A stretch of 32,190 bases of DNA, taken from assembly GCA_021820105.1 (NCBI GenBank), contig JAKAED010000029.1, forward strand, positions 1 to 32,190, read 5' to 3'. The stretch is from Actinomycetes bacterium (GTDB lineage: Bacteria > Actinomycetota > Thermoleophilia > Solirubrobacterales > Solirubrobacteraceae). The position numbers and the translations under genes were made by a program. This document shows positions 1-7,425 of this stretch, piece by piece. The notes under the pieces are model-generated. The model was not told the DNA's origin and did no database searches. It was given only the letters and a program-made list of their open reading frames with translations. The first letter of the stretch is position 1. The number at the start of each line of letters is the position of its first letter.

Positions 1-556
1 CGATCTCCATCGGTACCAGGCGGGGCTCGATGTCCCAGTAGCGCATGAACTTCTCCCAGCAGACCTGCACGTTGATGCCCGTCACCAGGTTCGGCCGATC
101 GGTCGGCCTGCCGGCCGCGCGCATCCGTTCGCGCCAGCGCCACTTCAGGGCCAGCCCGCAGAGCATCGCCGCCTCACTGGACCCGGTCGTTGAGCAGCCC
201 GTGGCCTGCTCAGTCGCATCGGCGTGCCAGAGCTCCGCGATCATGTTCACGCAGCGTGCCTCGATCTCGGCCGTCTGCGGATACTCGTCCTTGTCGATGA
301 TGTTCTTGTCGGCGGTCTCGTCCATCAACCTGGCGGCCAATGACGGCATCCAGGTGGTGACGAACGTCGCCAGGTTGAGGCGGGCCTGTCCGTCCAGCAG
401 CAGTTCACTGCTGATCAGCTCGTAGCTCATCTGCTCGCCCAGGCCCTGCTCGGGCAACGCCCTGAGCGGCATCAGCGCTTCCGGGTGCTGCTGGTGCACC
501 GGTGCTGCCAGCTGTTGGCGGTGATGCCCGTTTGCCCGGTGTTTGGACAGTGCCAT
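1..556 (-). CDS. gad: Glutamate decarboxylase, N-terminal part (cut by window edge)
   Basis: PLP-dependent decarboxylase converting glutamate to GABA and CO2, usually cytosolic and linked to acid resistance or GABA metabolism. About 185 residues are visible. The reading has the family landmarks in order: [18 protein letters not shown], then [20 protein letters not shown], then the substrate/cofactor-region motif [20 protein letters not shown], then PTDRPNLV and [12 protein letters not shown]. These align closely, from memory, with E. coli GadA/GadB. The PLP lysine lies beyond the window. The start chosen is the ATG at 554-556, preceded by AGGAG with about 5 bases of spacing. It lies downstream of the conjugation operon on the same strand, separated by 94 bases holding an inverted repeat (598-644). 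The family call is firm; whether it belongs functionally with the amine genes further right is unknown. Confidence 0.93.
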   Translation of the reverse strand, partial: MALSKHRANGHHRQQLAAPVHQQHPEALMPLRALPEQGLGEQMSYELISSELLLDGQARLNLATFVTTWMPSLAARLMDETADKNIIDKDEYPQTAEIEARCVNMIAELWHADATEQATGCSTTGSSEAAMLCGLALKWRWRERMRAAGRPTDRPNLVTGINVQVCWEKFMRYWDIEPRLVPMEI

Positions 557-597
557 TGCTCTCCTGACACGAAGCGTGGATGTGCTCGGCATCCTAC

Positions 598-644
598 CGT
601 TCGGTCCTGGCGGCCGAGTCACCTCCGCCGTATGCGACCGAACG
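598..644 (-). terminator. Compound inverted repeat between the conjugation operon and gad
   Basis: CGTTCGGTC at 598-606 is exactly complementary to GACCGAACG at 636-644, and nested inside are GGCGG (609-613) and CCGCC (625-629). The structure sits between the stop at 651 and the gad start at 556. It could end the conjugation transcript or be a 5' leader element of gad. There is no T-run, so a classical intrinsic terminator is not shown. Confidence 0.4.
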
Positions 645-650
645 CCCTGC

Positions 651-1025
651 TCAGCTCCGTTGCGCGAGCTCATCCAGGAAGCGGCGGAACGAGGCCCGAT
701 CGCTGTCGGGAGAGAACGGATCGTTGCCATCCCGCAGCAGCGCCGCCACTCGCTCCAGGTCGTAGAGCAGCGCGAGCTTGCCGGGTGGGTCGTCCCACTC
801 ACCGCTGTCGTAGCGCTCCGCCCAGGCGGCCAGCGCGGCCAGCGCCTCCACCTGCACTGGGTTCTCCCACCATCCCGTGCGGATCGGCAGGAGGTAGCGC
901 CGGCGCAGCCTGCAGGTGTCGAGCCAGAGATCCTCGAACCAGACCCGGCACAGAGCGGGATCCTCAAGTGGCGGTCTCAGATCCCGCAACCGGTCAGACA
1001 CCGCCGGACCTCCCACGGCAACCAT
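651..1025 (-). CDS. Small DUF4913-like protein of the conjugation operon
   Basis: 124-residue soluble protein of unknown function. The central part, with WFEDLW, then [20 protein letters not shown], then a DPF near the C-terminus, resembles the W-rich DUF4913 proteins that often follow TraG/VirD4-like genes in actinobacterial conjugative elements. That match is from memory and is tentative. The ATG at 1023-1025 overlaps the end of the coupling-protein gene by 32 bases and has an AAGGG-type ribosome site about 8 bases upstream, so translation is probably coupled. The protein is the last gene of the operon. No membrane segment or catalytic motif is visible, and its role in transfer is unknown. 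Confidence 0.6.
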   Translation of the reverse strand: MVAVGGPAVSDRLRDLRPPLEDPALCRVWFEDLWLDTCRLRRRYLLPIRTGWWENPVQVEALAALAAWAERYDSGEWDDPPGKLALLYDLERVAALLRDGNDPFSPDSDRASFRRFLDELAQRS

Positions 1026-2511
1026 CTCGGCGGCCCTTCCGGTGATCGCTTGCGATCGCGCGACGGGCGGCTGCGAGCCTGCGCAGTTGACGGTTCCCGA
1101 ACCATGTCCGCAGGCGTACCCTCACCGGTGCCAGACGGCCGTAGAGCAGCAGCGCGTGCCCCTCCGGAAGTTGGCGCAGCGCTTCCGGCGAGATCAGCGG
1201 CGCCCGCCGGTGGGTGTATGAGCGTGTGCCTCCGCTACGTCCGGTCGTGCGGGTGAGCTCCCTGCGCTCCTCCTCGCCGACCAGTCCTGAGAAGTAGCGC
1301 AGCGTCTCCAGATCCGCCACGCCGGGCAGCAGCATCCGCGCGCGGTGACTGTTGACCACGGTCTCCGCCTGGCCGCGGTAGCGGCTGCGGGCCTGCGCCA
1401 GGTCGTGGAAGATCGAGATCAGCTGGATGTTGTGGCTGGGGGCCGTTGAGGCGATCTCCGCCAGATTCGGCAGCGGCGCGACGTTTCCGGCCTCGTCCAG
1501 GCAGACGAGCAACGGCAGCGCAAGCCGGCCACCCCTCAGGTTCGCCAGCTCGTACGCGGCGTCGACGATCTCTGAGAGCAGTGCCAGGAAGATTGGCCGC
1601 AGGAGCTTTGATGCCTTTGCGTCCCCGATCAGGTAGAGCGTGGCGCTTGACCGCAGCAGACGCTGCGCGGTGATCTCACAGCCGTGGGCGGAACGCGCGA
1701 CTCGCGTGAAGCGGTAAGCACGCAGCAGGGTCTGGGCTGTGGCCTCGATGGAGGTCCGGGTTCTGTCGGCCTGCGCGTCAAACGCGCGCACCGCGTCGTA
1801 GGCCGAACGTGCGTCCAGTCGCTGCGGCTCGGTGGCGGCGCCTGTGAGCAGCCGGTCGAGCTCCTCCTGGAGCGTGCGTTGGCCCTGACCATAAGCCCAC
1901 GTCACGACCTGCTCGATTCGCGCTCCTGAGTTGGCGGCCACATAGAGCAGCGGTGCCAGCCGCTGCTCGGCTGCGACGGCCCAGAAGTCGCCACCCTCAA
2001 CGCCGCGTTGATCCAGTTCTCCCGCTGCCGCCAGCCTCCAGGCAACCTCCAGCGCACCGTCCCAGGTGCGCGCGCCGCGCAGGGGTGACCAGGTATGTCC
2101 AGCTGCGCCGGAGAGTTCGAACGGGTCAAACACCAGCACCTCACCCAGTTGCCGGCGACGGTTCAGTGTGGCGCCCAGCAGGTCCGTCTTGATCGACGAT
2201 GCTACGGCCGGCCCCTGCCACTCCAGCAGTGCGGGGATCGCGAGACCAGCCGATTTGCCGGACTGCGGGGGCCCAAAGGCGACCAGCGCGTGGCGTTGCT
2301 CGGCTCGCAGCAGCCGGCGCCCCTGGTAGCCGAGCGCCAGGCGCCCTCCCTGATCGTCCGCCCGTGGGCTGGCCCGCAGCTCCGTCAGATCAGCGTGCTT
2401 TGCCCAGCGCGCGCCCGGATCCGCTCGGCGCTGGCGCTGGCCCTCGCGGGACAGCGTGAACAGAACCACGGCGAGCACCACCGCAACCAGTGACCAGAGC
2501 TCACCGGGCAT
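994..2511 (-). CDS. VirD4/TraG-type type IV coupling ATPase
   Basis: Couples substrate (normally relaxase-DNA) to the type IV secretion channel at the inner face of the membrane. The 505-residue protein starts with one hydrophobic helix (about residues 5-20), followed by a basic stretch and a RecA-like ATPase domain. Walker A is GPPQSGKS (80-87) and Walker B is LLVCLDEAGN (334-343), followed by PLPNLAEIAS and a sensor-like region SIFHDLAQARSRY, all typical of TraG/TraD/VirD4. Only one N-terminal helix is visible where many VirD4 proteins have two. The gene overlaps the preceding VirB4-type gene by 11 bases and is followed by the DUF4913-like gene, so it belongs to one operon. No relaxase gene is present in the window, so its substrate is unknown. 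Confidence 0.88.
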   Translation of the reverse strand: MPGELWSLVAVVLAVVLFTLSREGQRQRRADPGARWAKHADLTELRASPRADDQGGRLALGYQGRRLLRAEQRHALVAFGPPQSGKSAGLAIPALLEWQGPAVASSIKTDLLGATLNRRRQLGEVLVFDPFELSGAAGHTWSPLRGARTWDGALEVAWRLAAAGELDQRGVEGGDFWAVAAEQRLAPLLYVAANSGARIEQVVTWAYGQGQRTLQEELDRLLTGAATEPQRLDARSAYDAVRAFDAQADRTRTSIEATAQTLLRAYRFTRVARSAHGCEITAQRLLRSSATLYLIGDAKASKLLRPIFLALLSEIVDAAYELANLRGGRLALPLLVCLDEAGNVAPLPNLAEIASTAPSHNIQLISIFHDLAQARSRYRGQAETVVNSHRARMLLPGVADLETLRYFSGLVGEEERRELTRTTGRSGGTRSYTHRRAPLISPEALRQLPEGHALLLYGRLAPVRVRLRTWFGNRQLRRLAAARRAIASDHRKGRRDGCRGRSGGV

Positions 2512-3739
2512 TGATGCGCATCCCGGTGTCGGTGTCGGTGAGCGCGTGCTCGATCCGCGATCGTTGGTGCTGAACTATGAACGACCTGGAGCCGACGCGC
2601 CAGAGCGCCTGGCCCGGCCTCAGCTCCGTCAGCAACTGTGCCTCGGTCTCGGACAGGCCGAGCAGCTCTCGTGTCGCCCCGACCTGACTCTCGTCCTGGT
2701 GGTAGATGACACGGGTGGATGCATCGGCGATCAACCCCTCAGCGATCCGTGCTGCGCGTGAGCCCGCGTCACCGGCCGCCTGAAGGTCGCCGAGCTTGTG
2801 CAGCACGACCAGGTTCATGACCCCGAACTGGCGCGCCAGCTTGAAGTTCGATTGAAACCATTCACCCAGTCCACCGTGCTGGATGATCTTCCAGCTCTCG
2901 TCAGCAACGTTGATCAGGCGCTCTCGACCTGGACGCCCAGCCATGCGGGCAAACTGCGCGCTCATCCAAGCTGTGGCACAGGCCATCAGGATGCCCACTG
3001 CGGGGGAGTCCCTGACCGCGTGCAGATCCAGCACCAGCAGCCGCGAGTCAAGGTCGATCCCCGGACTGGTCGGACCGTCGAAGAGGCCCTTTAGCGGGCC
3101 CTCGCAGAGATCCTGCAATGCCAGGGCCGCACGCCGGCCATCTGCCGCAAGCTGCTCCTGGCTGGTCTGCAGGCGCGCGGCCATTTCGGCCGACGGGTTG
3201 AACATGACGGCCGTGATCAGCGGCAGCGTCGGCTCAGTCTCCCGAGCCCGTACCGTTCGCAACGCCTCCCGCAGAACGGAGGATTCAACCTGATTGAGCG
3301 CTTCCCCAAGCGCCGTGGTGGCGATCGCGCGAAGCAGCTCAATCTGTGCATGCTCCTCCGGGCGTGCGGATAGCGGGTTCAGCCGCACGCCGCCGCCGGG
3401 CGTCAGTGACACCGGTTTGACTCCGACGCTCGCACAGAGCGCTCCGTACTCACGTTTGACGTCCAGCACGAACGCTCTGCGCCCGAACAGCAGCATCCTC
3501 CAAAGCAGCGTCTTCACCAGTGCGCTCTTGCCCTGCCCGAGCTTGCCGATGACGATCGCGTTCGGGTCATCAAGGACACCGTCGTCATAGAGCACCCACG
3601 GGTCGAAGCAGAAAGCTCCGCCGTTGGCGTCGCGCCCGATGTAGGTCCCACGACCCCCGAGACCGCCGGACGCCATGAACGGATAGATCGCCTGTGCGTG
3701 TCTGGTCGTCACCCGGTGGCCGGCCGAGGCGGCGTTCAT
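2501..3739 (-). CDS. VirB4/TraC-type conjugation ATPase (ATPase-domain protein)
   Basis: Energises assembly of the type IV secretion channel. The 412-residue protein is essentially the ATPase half of VirB4. Walker A is GKLGQGKS (65-72), it is followed by VLDVKREYGALC, and Walker B is LINVADES (275-282). The REYGAL segment and the late ESQV...LGLSETEAQLL region are typical of actinobacterial VirB4-like proteins (SCO6881/TraC group). VirB4 usually also has a 300-400 residue N-terminal domain; here that part appears to be supplied by the gene just upstream (3736-5202). The start ATG overlaps that gene's stop as ATGA, and the end overlaps the coupling-protein start by 11 bases, so expression is tightly coupled. 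Confidence 0.87.
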   Translation of the reverse strand: MNAASAGHRVTTRHAQAIYPFMASGGLGGRGTYIGRDANGGAFCFDPWVLYDDGVLDDPNAIVIGKLGQGKSALVKTLLWRMLLFGRRAFVLDVKREYGALCASVGVKPVSLTPGGGVRLNPLSARPEEHAQIELLRAIATTALGEALNQVESSVLREALRTVRARETEPTLPLITAVMFNPSAEMAARLQTSQEQLAADGRRAALALQDLCEGPLKGLFDGPTSPGIDLDSRLLVLDLHAVRDSPAVGILMACATAWMSAQFARMAGRPGRERLINVADESWKIIQHGGLGEWFQSNFKLARQFGVMNLVVLHKLGDLQAAGDAGSRAARIAEGLIADASTRVIYHQDESQVGATRELLGLSETEAQLLTELRPGQALWRVGSRSFIVQHQRSRIEHALTDTDTGMRINAR

Positions 3740-5202
3740 CGCAGTCCCCTCGCTAGCGGCAGCGTGAAGCTGAAGGACTCGGCCTGCTGACCGTAGAGCC
3801 GCCGCAGTTCCAACCTGCCGCGGGCTGCGTGCAGGTGAATCTCTGCGCAGGCTCGTCGCAGCTCGCTCTCGTCTCGGCCGCTGACCGTGACAAAGCCGCT
3901 GAACCGCACCTCGCCGTGACCTGCGGCAAGCTCCGCCTCGCGTCGGGCGGCGGCCTCCTGAGCCTGACGGTGGCGGGCCGTCTCTGACTGTCCGAATCGC
4001 CGGCGAAGCTCACTGTCGGCGCGGTCTCGGGTGATCGCCGCCTCAACCTCTCGTGCCGACCGCTCCGGTGCGATCGGCTCAAATGTCACCGCGACCGTTC
4101 GCACAGTGCCCGAGTCGGCCAGCAGCGCATCCATGAACATCGGCGAGACGTCGATCCGCGGCCAGTTGCTGATCCAGAAGGTGGCGTGTAGCGCGCCGTC
4201 ACAGCGGTAGTAATCCCAGTGTTCGTGAGCGCCGAGGGGACCGGCGCTGGCACCGCCGCTTGTCTCGCCGCCTCCGCCCAACTCCAGGGCGGTCATATCG
4301 GTCCGCGCAAAGGGGTCATAGGCGGTGCGCAACACCCTCGCCAGCTGAGCGCTGCCCAGCGCCCCCAGCACGCGGATCTCCGCCGTCTCCAGCCCGCGCG
4401 CGATCCGCGCGATCTGTTCCATCACCAACTCGTAGGTGTGCTGGGCGGGCGCGGTCAGGCGGGCGGTATCGAGCTGGATCGCCAGGAGGATCTCATGGTC
4501 GCGCGTGACCTGCGTGCTCTGCCCAATCAGCTCCAGGTAGGACTCGACCACGGGCACGCCGCGCGCCGGCAGCGATGGATCGCGTGCGCTGTGCAGCCAG
4601 CGTGCCAGCTCATCACCCTGCGCGGGAGCGGTTCTTTCGACCCACTGCAGGCGTCTGATGGGACCGTTCGCGGCGGCCGTCAGGACCATCCCCCATTGCG
4701 CCAGCCGTCGCTCCTGGACCTCCGGGTCGAGGAGCGCGAAGGACAGCGCCTGGCAGGCGATCACCGCTGTGAGCAACCGTCCGTGTCGCTCTGACAGCGC
4801 ACCGACGCTGCGCCCATTGGCCTCGATCTGGACCAGTTCGACCCCCTTCAACTCGCGCGGTAGTTCCCGTGGATGCTGGTCAGCGGCCAGCGTCCCGGCC
4901 GTGGGCAGTCGTGAGCTGAAACGTCGACCTCCTCTGCCCAGAGACCTCCTTCCGAATGCGAGGCTGATGGGCGCCCACTGCTCGAGCGTCCGGCCACCGA
5001 CCGGGAACGTCGCCAGCATCACCGTGCCGATCAGTAGGACCAATGAGCCGACGACTCCGCCGCCGCCGCTGATCCTTCCGAGCACTTCGACCGCGCCGGC
5101 CAGGCCGCCGCTGATCAGGAGCGCCTGACCAGCCCGCAACGGTCCCAGCAGCCCACGTCGTTCCAGAGGGCCAAAGCGGTACCCGCGTCGTTCAGTCCGC
5201 AT
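3736..5202 (-). CDS. SCO6880-like conjugation protein (VirB4 N-terminal counterpart)
   Basis: 488-residue protein with a PrgI-like start. A basic N-terminus (MRTERRGYRFGPLERRG) is followed by two hydrophobic helices (about residues 25-75), then a long soluble region with charged, coiled-coil-like stretches near the C-terminus. It has no Walker motif. This fits the SCO6880 family that precedes the VirB4-type ATPase in actinobacterial conjugative systems and corresponds to PrgI/VirB3 fused to the N-terminal part of VirB4; that equivalence is inference. The ATG at 5200-5202 was chosen over one 42 bases upstream because it matches the family start and overlaps the preceding stop by only 11 bases. 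Its own stop forms ATGA with the next gene. Confidence 0.8.
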   Translation of the reverse strand: MRTERRGYRFGPLERRGLLGPLRAGQALLISGGLAGAVEVLGRISGGGGVVGSLVLLIGTVMLATFPVGGRTLEQWAPISLAFGRRSLGRGGRRFSSRLPTAGTLAADQHPRELPRELKGVELVQIEANGRSVGALSERHGRLLTAVIACQALSFALLDPEVQERRLAQWGMVLTAAANGPIRRLQWVERTAPAQGDELARWLHSARDPSLPARGVPVVESYLELIGQSTQVTRDHEILLAIQLDTARLTAPAQHTYELVMEQIARIARGLETAEIRVLGALGSAQLARVLRTAYDPFARTDMTALELGGGGETSGGASAGPLGAHEHWDYYRCDGALHATFWISNWPRIDVSPMFMDALLADSGTVRTVAVTFEPIAPERSAREVEAAITRDRADSELRRRFGQSETARHRQAQEAAARREAELAAGHGEVRFSGFVTVSGRDESELRRACAEIHLHAARGRLELRRLYGQQAESFSFTLPLARGLR

Positions 5203-6508
5203 CGTCAGGCCTCGGCTCGGACTCGCCAGGCACGTGCAGCTCAAGTCCGGACGCGCTCAGCGGGGGGTGCATGCTGGCGCGCCAGTCTGGCGGCAGCACA
5301 AAGGCCGGTCTGCTGTCTTGCTCGGCCGCTGCTGCTGCTGCTGCTGCTGAGGGCCCCGCGGGCGTGCTGACTGGTCGTGACTCTGCCGGATCACCGCCGC
5401 CTGCCAGGTCAGCGCCGCCTGGCGGGTTGGCAGCGACTGGCGGGTTGGCGGCGCCTGGCGGGTCGGCAGCGACCGATGCTCTGCCCGAGTCAGCTTCTCT
5501 GCCCGGCACCGGCGCCAGTTCGTCGGCGTGGGTGCGCAGCCGAGTGCTCAGCGTGGAATTCGGCTCCAAGCTGGAGCCGGCGAAACGGTCGGCGTGGGCG
5601 CTGAGCTGGCGGTGTGTCGCCGCCATGTCGTTATGGAGCATGCCCGCAACCCCGGCACCAACTTCCGTGAAGGGCAGGATTCGCATCAGCGACCACGGCG
5701 CGAATGTGGACAGCACGATCAGCGACATCGCCACCAACAACTCCGAGATGCCTGGTGTGCCGGCCGCGAAGGCGCCGGTGGCCAGCGAAAGCACGGCCAC
5801 GATCGCAAACTTGGAGAGGATCAGCGAGACCAGCAGCTCGACCATGCGCGCCGCCCAGACACGCCGCGCCGGCCAGACCAGCGCCGCGAACGCCAGCGGC
5901 AGCATCAGCACCACGACGTACACGGCGGCCTCCCGTATCAGCAGTTCAACGGCGAGTGCCAGCGCCGCCATGATCGTCAGCAGCCCGACAAACACGGCGA
6001 AGAACTGGGAGCCGCCAGGCGTCAACGCCAGCGCCTCGGCCGCGGTGGCGGCGTGAATCAGGAACTGCGCACCACCCATGGCCGCGCTCCCCGAGACAAA
6101 GGCGGACATCTGATCCGTGGCCGCCAGCAGCAGCATCGTCAACGGCGCGGCCAGGCTGACGCCGATGACAGACAGGGGCAGGTAGCCAAAGGCGGCGCGA
6201 AGCAGCAGGCCCAGATCCGCGTGCGCCACCGCCTGCACGGCGGCGGCGCACAGAAACGGGATGGTGAGCATGGCTGCGAGCGCTGCGATCCGCCAGTAGC
6301 TGGAGGAGAACCAGGTGCTGGTCAGATTCGGCGAGGTGGCAGCACCGATCGTGTCCGCGACCTGCTTGAGTGCCGCTGCTGTGCTCTTCAGGATCCACGA
6401 AGAGACTGCGGTGATCATGAAATTGGCCGTGGATCCCACGGCCTGCGAGACCAGGCCGCCGATTGGGCTGGACTCGACCAAGCCGCCGAGTGTTCCGAGA
6501 ATGCTCAC
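5192..6508 (-). CDS. TrbL/VirB6-like polytopic conjugation protein
   Basis: 438-residue inner-membrane channel component. After a short N-terminal region with one helix (about 28-45), hydrophobic segments lie near residues 75-95, 105-130, 170-190, 195-212, 225-247 and 256-275, with the basic motif WPARRVWAARM between two of them. The C-terminal third (from about 290) is soluble and Pro/Ala-rich, with hexapeptide-like repeats at about 345-366 and a run of nine alanines near 388. The open frame extends to 6835, but the real start is the GTG at 6506-6508. That GTG overlaps the previous gene's stop as GTGA; starting further upstream would read out of frame through the 96-residue gene. The family is typical of actinobacterial T4SS operons. 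Confidence 0.8.
   Translation of the reverse strand: MSILGTLGGLVESSPIGGLVSQAVGSTANFMITAVSSWILKSTAAALKQVADTIGAATSPNLTSTWFSSSYWRIAALAAMLTIPFLCAAAVQAVAHADLGLLLRAAFGYLPLSVIGVSLAAPLTMLLLAATDQMSAFVSGSAAMGGAQFLIHAATAAEALALTPGGSQFFAVFVGLLTIMAALALAVELLIREAAVYVVVLMLPLAFAALVWPARRVWAARMVELLVSLILSKFAIVAVLSLATGAFAAGTPGISELLVAMSLIVLSTFAPWSLMRILPFTEVGAGVAGMLHNDMAATHRQLSAHADRFAGSSLEPNSTLSTRLRTHADELAPVPGREADSGRASVAADPPGAANPPVAANPPGGADLAGGGDPAESRPVSTPAGPSAAAAAAAAEQDSRPAFVLPPDWRASMHPPLSASGLELHVPGESEPRPDDAD
5328..5348. repeat. Triplet repeat (GCT/AGC x7) encoding polyalanine
   Basis: Seven perfect GCT triplets on the plus strand read as GCA codons on the coding strand, giving a nine-alanine run with two flanking alanine codons. 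It lies in the soluble tail of the TrbL-like protein and is prone to slippage in steps of three, so it should vary in length without frameshift. Confidence 0.9.
5401..5472. repeat. 18-bp tandem repeat in the TrbL-like gene
   Basis: Three copies of an 18-base unit close to CTGGCGGGTTGGCAGCGA run at 5419-5436, 5437-5454 and 5455-5472, and a degenerate fourth lies at 5401-5418. They encode hexapeptides of the form (D/N)PPxAA in the proline/alanine-rich cytosolic tail. Unit length is a multiple of three, so copy-number change keeps frame. Confidence 0.85.
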
Positions 6509-6795
6509 TTGGCAGTTGCGCCGAGGTGGGCAAAGAAATTGATCAGGCCGGGCCCGGCGCCGATCACCAGGGCGGAGCCCGCCGAGACCAGCGCGGCCAT
6601 CCTGCCGCGGGCGGCGTAGTGGTGGCTGTTGGTATGTGAGGCCACGGCCCAGACGGCGGCCCCGATGAAGGTACCCAGCAGTGTGATCGCCAGAGCCCAC
6701 GCGTCGGCTCCGTTGACGATCTGCTGCAGGACGTTGCTGCCGGGCAGGCCGGCGGGATTTGGGTTGGCGGTTACGTCGGCCAAGAGTGTCCTCAT
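6505..6795 (-). CDS. DUF6112-like two-helix membrane protein, first gene of conjugation operon
   Basis: 96-residue protein with a short N-terminus rich in N/P (ANPNPAGLPGSNVLQQIVNG) and two hydrophobic helices (about residues 32-52 and 66-90) around a loop SHTNSHHYAARGR. Size, GLPG motif and topology resemble the DUF6112 family that precedes TrbL-like proteins in actinobacterial conjugative elements. The position is that of a TrbC/VirB2 pilin, but a pilin role is inference. Start ATG at 6793-6795 has AGGAG seven bases upstream, and all five of those bases are inside a perfect 11-bp hairpin (6802-6832). The stop overlaps the next gene's GTG as GTGA. Confidence 0.75.
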   Translation of the reverse strand: MRTLLADVTANPNPAGLPGSNVLQQIVNGADAWALAITLLGTFIGAAVWAVASHTNSHHYAARGRMAALVSAGSALVIGAGPGLINFFAHLGATAK

Positions 6796-6801
6796 CTACG
6801 C

Positions 6802-6832
6802 GCTCCTGTTCAGTTGAGATATGAACAGGAGC
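6802..6832 (-). promoter_or_regulatory. Perfect 11-bp hairpin sequestering the operon's ribosome binding site
   Basis: GCTCCTGTTCA (6802-6812) and TGAACAGGAGC (6822-6832) are exact complements around a 9-base loop. In minus-strand RNA the proximal arm contains AGGAG, the Shine-Dalgarno of the gene starting at 6795 (seven-base spacing), so folding would hide it. As DNA the same dyad (arm centres 20 bp apart) could be an operator for a dimeric regulator. The sequence cannot separate the two readings. Confidence 0.75.
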
Positions 6833-6851
6833 CACAGTAGGGAAAAAAGAC

Positions 6852-6889
6852 AGACTAGACTAGACTCAAATGTGTCAAATTAGAGTCAA
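6852..6889. repeat. Short direct-repeat cluster in AT-rich divergent spacer
   Basis: Three tandem AGACT units (6852-6866) run into TCAA motifs at 6866, 6875 and 6886, the last two one helical turn apart within GTCAA. GACTC (6863-6867) is also the complement of GAGTC (6883-6887). This is one of the most AT-rich stretches in the window and lies between the sigma-factor gene and the conjugation operon, so it likely holds promoters or regulator sites; no promoter is clear enough to assign. Confidence 0.5.
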
Positions 6890-6906
6890 TAGGTTCAGGA
6901 GGGTCG

Positions 6907-7404
6907 ATGGAACATCCTGCCGATGTGGATCGCCTGTATCGGGAACTGCAGCCCCAGCTGCTGCGGATCCTGCGCAGCAACCTGCAGTTGTCCGACTGGA
7001 TCCTGGAGGATGCCTGCCAAACCGCTTGGAGCGCTCTGCTGGCGCGTCCCGATGGTGTCGCTGCCGGGTGCGAGCTGGGCTGGCTCTCAACGACGGCAAC
7101 CCGCATCGCTTTGAACACCATCCGCCGCGAGCGAAAGCTTGCCGTCGAGGCCGAGGCGGCAGAGGTCGCGCGGCTTGAGGACTGGCGGGCTTCCCAGCCG
7201 GGGCCGGACTCCGGACTTGAGTTGCTCGAGCGGCTCGCTGAGGTCCGTCGTCTCCCGGAGCGTCAGGGCCGGATGGTGATGCTCCACGGTCTCGGCTACG
7301 GGTATGAGGAGATCGCGGCGGCCACGGGGACTACCTGCCGAACCGTCGCGCGTCAGTTGACGCGGGCCCGTCAGCGGCTTGTGGGAGCGGCGGAGAGCGC
7401 GTAG
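6907..7404 (+). CDS. ECF-like RNA polymerase sigma factor
   Basis: 165-residue transcription initiation factor. An N-terminal helical region (about 8-60, with LEDACQTAWSALL as in sigma region 2.1-2.2) and an arginine-containing helix ALNTIRRER (region 2.4-like) are followed by a variable linker and a C-terminal helix-turn-helix (about 117-158, LPERQGRMVMLHGLGYGYEE then TVARQLTRARQRL) matching sigma region 4. A strong ribosome site AGGAGGG precedes the ATG. It is transcribed away from the conjugation operon across a 111-bp spacer, which suggests that it controls that operon or itself. No anti-sigma gene is adjacent. It could instead be a sigma-like regulator with weak core binding, since region 2 is divergent. 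Confidence 0.8.
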   Translation: MEHPADVDRLYRELQPQLLRILRSNLQLSDWILEDACQTAWSALLARPDGVAAGCELGWLSTTATRIALNTIRRERKLAVEAEAAEVARLEDWRASQPGPDSGLELLERLAEVRRLPERQGRMVMLHGLGYGYEEIAAATGTTCRTVARQLTRARQRLVGAAESA

Positions 7405-7425
7405 AGCGCCAGCTCGAATGGTCCG

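Noticed and set aside
45-425. Plus-strand open frame of 126 codons
   Set aside because: It is antisense to the glutamate decarboxylase reading, which has clear family motifs; this frame is low-complexity Ser/Ala/Arg-rich.
485-1256. Overlapping plus-strand open frames (186 and 237 codons)
   Set aside because: Pro/Arg-rich shadows opposite the DUF4913-like and coupling-ATPase genes; no motifs, no ribosome sites.
5271-6619. Long plus-strand open frames (261 and 363 codons)
   Set aside because: Opposite the TrbL-like gene; biased compositions (Ala/Ser or Arg/Gln/His) expected from the antisense of a GC-rich membrane protein gene.
6509-6835. Upstream extension of the TrbL-like gene
   Set aside because: It reads through the 96-residue DUF6112-like gene in another frame and gives Arg-rich low-complexity sequence; the GTG at 6508 with GTGA overlap is far better.
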